Source of the DNA: Hemibagrus wyckioides
Lineage: Eukaryota > Chordata > Actinopteri > Siluriformes > Bagridae
Direction of reading: 5' to 3'
Length of the DNA stretch: 64,000 nt
Assembly: GCF_019097595.1 (NCBI RefSeq)
Contig: NC_080731.1
Span: 13,564,071-13,628,070, forward strand
Of this stretch, positions 55,294-64,000 are shown piece by piece. The translations under genes were made by a program, and so were the position numbers. Below the pieces are notes generated by a model. The model made no database searches and was not told where the DNA came from. It worked only from the letters and a program-made list of their open reading frames with translations. Each line of letters begins with the position of its first letter. Positions within the stretch are counted from its first letter, which is position 1.

Positions 55294-55524
55294 CAGGGGC
55301 GGACTTAGTGATTTGGGGGCCCTAAGCAATTCCAGGTATGGGAATCTCGCACGTGTGCAGTACGATAGGAACGTTCCACGATTCATGAATCATAATGTTA
55401 AAATCTTAATGGTTATAGACAGACCATACAGTATAGAAAAGTAATAAGTACTATATGATTTATATAGGCTTCTTGGTATTGGTCGGGGCCCCCTAATTCG
55501 GGGCCGTAAGCGGCTGCTTACCTC
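55294..55524. mobile_element. Short insertion inside a minisatellite
   Basis: This 231-bp, GC-richer segment opens with CAGGGGCGGACTTAGTG and closes with GTAAGCGGCTGCTTACCTC. It is flanked on both sides by GACTTTCTTATACC (55280-55293 and 55525-55538). The opening phrase resembles non-autonomous hAT-type elements. The 14-bp flank could be a target duplication or simply the pre-existing array. Confidence 0.45.
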
Positions 55525-55600
55525 GACTTTCTTATACCTAGACCTAGACTTTCTTATACCTAGACCTGGACTTTCTTATACCTAGACCTGGACTTTCTGG
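55525..55600. repeat. 22-bp minisatellite, three full units plus a partial
   Basis: Units GACTTTCTTATACCTAGACC plus TA or TG start at 55525, 55547 and 55569. A partial unit (GACTTTCTGG) starts at 55591. Confidence 0.92.
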
Positions 55601-55609
55601 ACCTTTTCT

Positions 55610-56035
55610 CTGGACTTCCACAAACATCACATTCTAGCAGATACCTCAGCAGATTGTTGCACACACATAACTGCAGTACTCTGCACAGGTCACACTTTGT
55701 TTTGCACTTTACCGTTTACATTTACTATTAAACTGGATATTCATATATGTCTTTATATAATGTATTTATATATGCATATCCAATATCCTACATCTCATTG
55801 TTTTTTCGCTAATTTATCTTTTTTTTTTTTTATATTTCTATTACTTGTTAGTTTTTATATTTCTATTTTTCTTTAAATCCTATTTATCTATTCCCTAAAT
55901 TTTTATGTCTATTCACTTAAATTTATTTGATTCTTCTTTCTCTTGGAACAAGGACAGTCGAAATAAGCATTTCACTACATGTCGAACTGTGTATGATTTT
56001 GTATTTGACCAATAAAATGTGAATTTGAAATCTGA
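55610..56035 (+). repeat. Retroelement-like 3' tail, copy 2
   Basis: It ends AAGCATTTCACTACATGTCG, then ACTGTGTATGATTTTGTATT, then CAATAAAATGTGAATTTGAA. It shares this tail with 22820-23125. Confidence 0.5.
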
Positions 56036-58394
56036 TAAAAGTAGTATGGTCATGACAAAATAAGATCTTTACAGACTGTAAAATGGTTCATGAAACGCTG
56101 AAGTGTTTTTATAACCAAGATCCAAAAGCACAGAAAATCCTAGAGAAATGACTGATAAATTCTGTTACTATAGCTGTGCGTGCTTAGGAAATAAATATTT
56201 GCCTCGTGTAAACAGATGAAGAAGCCATCTGCTGAAACATTATGCCAAAGTATAACCAGGAATTGTCAAAATAGGTAGGAGATAATCGAGATGAAAGTCT
56301 AAGCAGAGGAATGTGAAATATTTAAATGCCTCTCCTTCATTCCTCACCAGTGGGATTTATGAAGGACAAACAACATCAGATCTTCCTATTGAATTTCAAG
56401 TTCTTCTGTCGTATATATTTCACTTCAGCTGTCTAAGCATTTAAGACCGTTTTCTAAAGCCGCAAAGATATCAAATGTGTTCTAAAAAAAAGGAAAGGAA
56501 GAAAAGAAAAAAATCCTTTATTCACAATAATGCTATATATTGTTGTTGTTTGGTATTTTTCATGTGTCTTGCAGCATGTAGGCAGACTGTGGTGAAATTA
56601 AAGGAGTGAGAATAAACCGAGATGCCCTACTGACACATTCTCCAGTGACCTCTGTGAATTGTTCTAGTGATAAACTATCGTGTCACTAAGGAGGGTGAAT
56701 TGAATTCTATGTCTCTCTCCCTCGTTTTATTTATTTATTTATTTTTTTGTGGCCATATGACTTTTCTCCTTTTGACAAATGATCAGACATACACAGACCT
56801 TGTGGCTTTGACACAGATCCCGAGGGATGAAGAACAAAGTCACCTCTAAACACTGAAAAATACTGCAGCTGCAATGTCAATGACATTTGTTTTTCCCACA
56901 CTGAGATGATTTTATCTCAATCTGTCTTACTGCTATCATGAAAGTTATATAAAAAAAAACAAACAAATAAAAAAAAAAAACTTTATTTCTTTATTACTTT
57001 ATTTCAAAATGCATGAACAGTAGCACTCACTTCTGTCTACATATATTAGAAATATTAGCAACTATTTATGAATAGTTTATAGTATCAGAGCATGGTGTCA
57101 TTTGCCTGTGTCTTTTATTATTATTCCCCAAGGTTTGATCATCTTCTCAGTTGTTTTCTTCTGCCATATGGCAAGCTGTCGTTTAATGGCCTACAGAGAA
57201 AAACTAGACGATCCACTCTGCATGCTGGGATTATTTTACTTACACATGGGAATGCCAAGCATGTTTTGCTTTGCTAATTAAATTTGTGTCTTGTTCTCAT
57301 TTCTTTAGTAAATCCATTTTATTTTGACCGACTCTCCTTCCTGATATTGACAAAAGGAATTTGTGATGATATTTTACATTTTCCTGTGTTACTGGTGTTA
57401 TATTCCTTTCACAACCACAGATATGGTACACTGTAAATAATTGCCTTGTATATTTCAAACTGAATGTTAGCAGGTGTTATTAACAGTAGTTTATGTTTAC
57501 AGCTTTCCTAACTGTAATGCTTGTTTGCTGTAATGACACATTGTACTAGTTAATAAAGCACTGTACAAGTTTTAAATAGAGAGCAAAAAAAAGATATTAC
57601 AGGACCTTGAAAACTACATAACATTAGATTATACACTCTTTAATAATGTGTACAAAGCAGTGTTTAACATTTTCAATGCAGCCTCTACAATGTAAAAAAA
57701 ATAGCAATGAATTGTATCTTCTTCTAAAATTACCTCTCAATATTACTGACATCTAACACTGTACATGTGTAATAGGGTATATTTCCTTTCTCCCAAATTA
57801 ATCCAAACTGACCAGCACATATTGTGAAACAAAAAAGGAAAGCAGAAGGAACTCGTATTATTTTCCAGTCCTGTTACATTTTCGACTCACTGCCATGCTG
57901 CATCAAATATCTATAAATAAAGATGAAGTATAATTACAGAGGTGGATGAAGTAACATGTCATGGGAGTAGCAGTGACCTTTTCCCTGCTGGCTTGCACAT
58001 GAACATGTTGCTGATTGCAGCACTTTCACTTCCCAATCATGCACCAAATTTACCCAGACTGTCCACTCACAAGATTTGGCACTTTGGTAAGAGCTTCCAC
58101 TGTGATGTGATCCGGATCTGTCCGTGATGTGTGTAAAGCATGATGTGTATTCTCTTGTGATATAATCCAGCCCAAGGAGTGCTTTCAAAAATCTGTGTTA
58201 AAGGTGGTCCAAAATTGGCACATTGGAAATGTAATAATAAAAATCTTTATGCTGTGATTAAGTTGAGTGGATTGTGTTGTACTCTAGATTAAAATATTAA
58301 AACGGTAACCATTAGCACTTCAATGTGATAATTACTTAATGGATTAATAACTTAATTTCTCATTTGATTAAATTCCTACACTGCTCTCTTTTAT

Positions 58395-58398
<4 letters not shown>

Positions 58399-58468
<70 letters not shown>

Positions 58469-58492
58469 TTCACACACACACACACACACACA
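58399..58492. repeat. (CT)n-(CA)n compound microsatellite
   Basis: About 33 CT units with one CG interruption, then about ten CA units and CAC trinucleotides to 58507. Confidence 0.92.
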
Positions 58493-58930
58493 CCACCACC
58501 ACCACCAATGTGGAGCTTGTTAGAGCTTGGATTTCCTGTACAAATCCCTCATTATATGGCATATTTATTTTGGTAATGCATGGTGCCTGGTACTTCACAC
58601 AACAGCTAAAGCAGCTATAATTATAATAACATTACTATTTGTTCTCAAAGCATGTAGGGAAATAATCCATGGCATTTCTAAGTCATAAGACTCATATTCC
58701 TGTTTCTAGGTGAAAAAAAAAAAAATCTGATCTCATCTCCCATTCATATGACTGGATCAAAGGCAAAAGCAGTCTAAAGTCATTTGGCTGTGTTTATAAA
58801 GAACGTAGCAGAGCCAGACAGAAAAAGAAAAGAAGTAAAAGAGAGTAATAAGGCATACTGCTATAATGACAGTACTGTAAATGAACCAACATTTTAAGGC
58901 AATTCAGTGCAGGTGAAAAGGGCAATTTAT

Positions 58931-58970
58931 TGTGTGTGTGTGTGTGTGTGTGTGTGGGTGTGTGTGGGTG
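58931..58970. repeat. (TG)n microsatellite
   Basis: About 13 TG units, then GGGTG variants. Confidence 0.9.
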
Positions 58971-61490
58971 TCAGTTGGACGGAGTCTAAAGCCTTCTTCA
59001 AAGCAGTCAGGAGACGTAAACAGTGATCAGGCAGAAGTCAGGAGATCAGCAAACAACTGTATGAACTATCCACAACACAGAGAAGCAGGGAACAGAACAG
59101 GCTCAAATAAAAGTTTGGTACATGTACACTGAGGGTTTACTTTGCAATGTGTGTGTTTGTATGTATGTGAGTCCAATATATAGTGCCGGTGGTGATACTG
59201 GACAGGTCTGCAAGGCTAGACTTCGGTTGACTGAGAAGGTGAAGTGTGTGCTATTGGAAGTGTAGTCTGGAGGCAGCCATGTTTGTCGGCTGCTGTGTGA
59301 CACAACTTTCTGATGAATTTTAACCTGATATTAATGTAATGAATATTATATGACATTAATATTAATATACATATTGAGGTAAGATGAGTCAGGGTCAGAG
59401 AAAACAACCTTGTCTGTTATGAAAAGCAACCTACAGTCAGGTGTTTTATATAATCAGAACTTGAACAATTCAAACTAAGAAGCAAGATGTGATTGAAAAA
59501 GAGCAGTAACTGTAAACCATGGCTACTACTCCTAACCTTCTAAGCATAACTTACTCTACTTATGTTAATCTGTTATATATTTTGTTCAGTGCCCATATGA
59601 TTATGATAATAATGTAAGTATTAAGTTAGTTTTTTTGCAGGGTGTTTTCATGGGGAAATGGACACTATGCCCATTTTTCATGTGACAGGATGTTGTCAAG
59701 TCCCGCTGTTGGCTTGTGTCAAGGCTTGTGAATGGCACTACTGAATGCCATTCCTCATGCATCACTTCAGAATCTCTCAGCAGCTCTCTTTCACAGAAGT
59801 GTGTATATTACAGGAACCAGACGTTATCCATGATCCCATATAACTTCCTCCTTCTATCCTCCTAATGACTTCCTGCATCAACAGCCCCAGGCTTAATTCA
59901 AACTTAATACAAAACAGAAGACAAAACCAGCTTCAGTCAGAGTAGGATGTCTAGACTTGCTAATCTTAGGACCCACTTCAGCTCCATGTCCAATGTGGTG
60001 CGTTCTGAAAAGCTCTAGTTTTTGGTGCAACACAAGCTTAGATCATTTGTCATCATAAAAGAATTATACAATAGTAGATTAATGGCCTTATCATTCAGGC
60101 TCGCCAAGCCAGTGTCTCAGTTTAAGCATGTCTTTGAGGTTTCCTGGGAAGCGTGCAGAGATGGATAACAGGCTCACTGGAAGCGTCAGTGATGCTCGCA
60201 TACAGAGACTGTAGAAGAAAATAGAAATAACGGTGCAAATCCTCAGTTATAAAAATATAACATTTGAAATAGAGTTGTAAATTATTATAATATAAATCAT
60301 CTTGAAAATCAGTTTGATTTTCCAAGTCAAGTCAGTTAATAGCTATGATTTATTCTAAAAGTTGAATTGTTCAACTACAAAATACTGAAGTCTACAAGGT
60401 ATTATTTTAAAATATATATTATTCATTTTTCTGTCCCATGTGCTAGAATTCTAATATGTTCTGTATTTTGGTCAACTGAAAACCAGAAGTTATCCAGAAG
60501 TTAAAAATATTTTGATAGGGAATCTGATCTGTAGATGGGATATTTCTAAATGTAGTATTAGAAAAATCTGATGTGTTGTGCAACCTGACCTCTCTTTTTT
60601 TCTTAACCCTGCAACCCAGTACATTGTATTTTCCATTTTGATGTAAATCTTCATTTCTATTTGAAGTAAAGTGTCACCTTCCACACCGTCACATTCTGAA
60701 ATATATACACATATACTGTATATATTAGATATGTGCACACATGCATATCATATCCTATACTTTCTTCTACATTACATACATCTCATTAATGACTAAATGG
60801 TTTTCTTATTTTCTTTTTCTTTTATTTTCTGCCCTCCCCCCTTCTCTCTTTTTTTTCTACATTTCATAGACGTTTCTCTTAGAGAGTTAGCTTGTACACC
60901 GTGTATGTAAATTGAGAGAAAAGGACTAGTGTAATAGTACAAGACTCATTTTTCTGAAATCTTGTTACAGGCTATATGTATATTTCAGAGATGGAATAGA
61001 GGGTATGGTGGTTGGTGACAGGCACTGAGTTGGATCCAGAAGTTTATCAGTATAAAAGGTTTCTTTTTGCGTGTGTGTGAGAGAGCATATGTGCAATAGA
61101 AACAAATTCTCTTTTTATGATTTAATCTTTGGTGAACATTGTTCACTTTAAAAGAGGAAAACAAGAAAACAAATTTTTTTTCTCTATAATTATTTTATTG
61201 CCCCATATTAGCAGTACATTGGGCTCTAATGACATCTTTAATCACATCTTTAATCTAATATTTTGGAACTAGCGAGCCCAGCGGTTGAAGATACACACCC
61301 AAATCATTCAAGATTGCCCAATTTCAGTTCAAAAATAAATCTAAAATTCTGACAAAAAAAGCAAAGGCACACATATGATCATATGGTTTTCTGTCACCAC
61401 AGTCAGTGGCTTATAATATCAATGATGCATTACACATTACTCACAGTGACATACAAATAGCAAAGGTGACTGATGACATTAATGACTGAC

Positions 61491-61502
61491 TGACTTTGAC
61501 CT
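61491..61502 (-). promoter_or_regulatory. Second copy of motif AGGTCAAAGTCA
   Basis: Plus strand TGACTTTGACCT, identical to 51736-51747. It is followed by a poly(T) run. Motif match only. Confidence 0.15.
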
Positions 61503-61586
61503 TTTTTTTTTTTTAATTGCTCATATTACACACTTGCTTGTTTTTTTTGTTTTTGTTTTTGATGCTGTATGTGCTGAACGCTCCAC

Positions 61587-61620
61587 ACACACACACACAC
61601 ACATACACACACACACACAC
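61587..61620. repeat. (CA)n microsatellite with a TA interruption
   Basis: About 16 units. Confidence 0.9.
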
Positions 61621-62370
61621 CACACTGTGGCTGGTGCAGTCATGTGTGATAATGGGTTTATGGAATGCAGGCCTCATTTAAAGGAGCCTCTGTACTGAAT
61701 GGGGAAACACAATACACGGATCAGAATTACAATACTGGAATCGCCGCCTGATTTCTGCTTAATCTGTTCTTTTAACAGTCTCTCTGAAATGCAACTTGTA
61801 AAGAAGTGTGTATTCAGTCACTAAATCATATGACTAAGCAGTGAGGTATGTGCTGACAGGAACCCAAGAGCAGACTCAGAAGGGAATAAAATACCATCTG
61901 AAAAGTATGTTTGGGGAGAGTATACATAAAAGATTAATGAAGTGGTTAAAAAAAAAAGACAACACTCATTCTCAACATTAAAAGAAACATGATACCGTGA
62001 TTTCATATATACATATAGGACCTCATCTATAATGGTATACATATAGGGGCCTTTGGTGACAGAAATGTTAAGAACAACCATTACATGTGTGCTTGAAAGT
62101 TCAAAGTTTCAAAGTTTTAATAGAGTCTGTCTTACAGTTGATGAATCACCTACACTAACTCATGCATTAACTCGAGCTCCTGTGAGTGGACAATACAAAT
62201 GATATTACCAAACTGTTACGATGTTAAAGCAAGAAACTAAATCATGCCCGAAAAAGGTTACAAACTGTACAAAACCATCTAGCAAGCAAAAGCTGAAATC
62301 GGCTCTGAAAATTTAATGAACATTCTTTCCTTTCATATTCAAAGACTGATGCTTCTGACAGCGTGTCACT

Positions 62371-62450
62371 GTGTGTGTGTGTCTGTGTGTGTGTGTGTGT
62401 GTCTGTGTGTGTGTATGTGTGTGTGTGTGTCTGTGTGTGTGTGTATGTGT
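62371..62450. repeat. Interrupted (GT)n tract
   Basis: GT units over 80 bases, broken by regularly spaced CTGT and ATGT variants. Confidence 0.9.
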
Positions 62451-62581
62451 GCCCTGGGGAGCTGATTAGCTCCCACCATCTTAGACAGCATTAAACCAGC
62501 TGCCTCGCAGTGTGTCTCCATCATCTTTGTGTTAGAGTGAAAGGAACAGTCTCACCTCAGTATGTTGGAGTGAACCATTTG

Positions 62582-62586
<5 letters not shown>

Positions 62587-62612
<26 letters not shown>
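62587..62612. repeat. (CA)n microsatellite
   Basis: About 13 CA units. Confidence 0.9.
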
Positions 62613-62615
<3 letters not shown>

Positions 62616-64000
62616 TGTGCATGCACCTGAACACAATTCCTACTTCTATAAGCATTTGCTTTAATGTAGGTCTGCTAGAAATGTGCAGGGATCCATCTTC
62701 ATATTTACAGTTATTTATCAAAGAATTGAAGTTGTGTCCTAGTATACTGTGTGTTTTCTAAATAATCTTTGTCTTTGGCTAATCTTAACACATATCACTA
62801 GACTAGAAAGTGGAAATGGAAAGGGACAATTTCACTAGAGTGGAATGAGCACCAGTCAGTAAATGAATGAAATATTAAAAATATAATTTCTGTTCAATCC
62901 TCTGCATTTGCATACAAGTGTAGCGGCATGTTTTTCACTATATTTTACAAGTGTAGAGGCATATTTGACTTTTTTTAGAAACAGTTGCTGGACTACTACT
63001 GCAGTAACTAATTTCTCCACAATAACTATTTTTACAGAAAATAAGTCTACTTTTTAAATACATTTTTTAGTTGCATGAACCAAGACTCAGAATTGACTTG
63101 AGACCAGAAATGTCAGTATCATAGGGTCCAGTAAATGTAAAAGTAAAAGAAAAAGTAAAAGTACACTAACATTTGAAAGTAAAAGTAAGTTTAGGCAATG
63201 GTGACATTAAAAAGGTTAGTTCAAACTTGTGTAACTTTATGGCATTTCAAAAGCAAAAGCAGTCTACCAGATTTCCTGTATCTGCATTGTCTTTGCATTT
63301 ATCAAAATTTCCCCCACTATGAAATCCTTCATGAATTATTTCTCTTTATTTTAATTCTATTATGGGGTTCTTTTGTTTCTTTTAATAAAAAAAATGTAGT
63401 CCTACATAATTAATGAATGATCCTGCTGAAGGCTCCTGCTCCATAAAACTCAAATCCACATAAGCAGTACCATGTGCATGTGCTTTGAAGGTTTGCCAAA
63501 AAAGTATGTTTCCCTTCTTATTTCGTATGCCTTCTCGCAACCTTGTCAAAGTGCTCTCTCAGCACATTTTTCTCACCTCATTTCTGTGTGAATCATGAGG
63601 AGAAATCAAAAGATAAAACAAGCAACCTGTCATAAAAAGGATGAGGGATGGATTTAGAGGGGCCTCTCCATGTCGCCAGTTCTCTATGAAAGAAAAGTCT
63701 CTCTCCATCTCCCCTTTCCTCATGGACTGGCCTAAACAAATCAAAACAAAGCAATGCCTTTCTCTTAAGAACTCTCTATTTCTTTCAAAATATTTGTTAA
63801 TCCTTGGCTTGTGATTTAAAGGAATGCCAGGGTACACGTGTAAATAAACATAGATTTGAATGATTGCTAGTTAAATAGTTAGGATGATCAAGGACAAATT
63901 GGTTAAAGCAGTCAGACACAGTGAAATAATTATAGGACCATCTTGGCTGGTATCTGGAAGTCAGCAAGGAATACTGACATCTTCTGGCTACTTCGTTTAG

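Larger units (their letters stand above)
54906..64000. other. Gene-free sequence upstream of rxra, distal part
   Basis: No gene was recognised. It contains the insertion and minisatellite at 55276-55600, a retroelement-like tail, and microsatellites near 58.4, 58.9, 61.6, 62.4 and 62.6 kb. The remainder is AT-rich unique-looking sequence. Short AAAAGT repeats occur near 63138-63190. Confidence 0.6.

Overview
This is a vertebrate genomic window, almost certainly from a teleost and possibly an otophysan or catfish-like fish. The evidence is spliced genes with kilobase-scale introns, dense CA/CT/TA microsatellites, many Tc1/mariner relics, and dispersed repeats that I recognise from fish genomes. 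There are no bacterial-style operons, CRISPR arrays or phage genes.

Two protein-coding genes can be supported. The main one is a retinoid X receptor alpha gene (rxra, best match the teleost rxraa form) on the minus strand. All ten coding exons were found between 6787 and 48585. They join in correct phase into a 460-codon protein covering the A/B region, the two-zinc-finger DNA-binding domain, the hinge, and the ligand-binding domain with its AF-2 helix. The other is the terminal exon of a wdr5-like WD40 gene on the plus strand (3104-3309). Its normal stop codon is replaced by a sense codon. The two genes converge tail to tail about 3.5 kb apart. WDR5 and RXRA are also neighbours in human, which supports the identification, but the relative orientation here differs from human as I remember it.

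Layout: 1-3.1 kb holds a Tc1 relic and a second repeat, in the presumed wdr5 intron. 3.1-3.4 kb is the wdr5 terminal exon and a poly(A) signal. 3.4-6.8 kb is the shared 3' intergenic/3' UTR space. 6.8-25.2 kb carries rxra coding exons 10 to 2, with Tc1-family relics in introns 4 and 5. 25.2-48.6 kb is the very long first coding intron. It contains a GC-rich candidate cassette exon at 36746-36877, DR1-type nuclear-receptor motifs and several repeats. 48.6-48.9 kb is the translation start and a CpG-rich promoter-like block. 48.9-64 kb is gene-free upstream sequence with another CpG-rich block near 54.7 kb, a 201-bp AT-rich palindromic element, an insertion inside a 22-bp minisatellite, and many microsatellites.

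The most notable observations are: the 132-bp, phase-compatible, stop-free candidate exon in rxra intron 1; long (TG)n tracts abutting the splice acceptors of rxra exons 3 and 5; the stop-loss in the wdr5 exon; and the palindromic element at 53920-54120. I saw no previously undescribed multi-gene system. Exon boundaries were deduced by hand from splice signals and remembered family sequences, without any database search.
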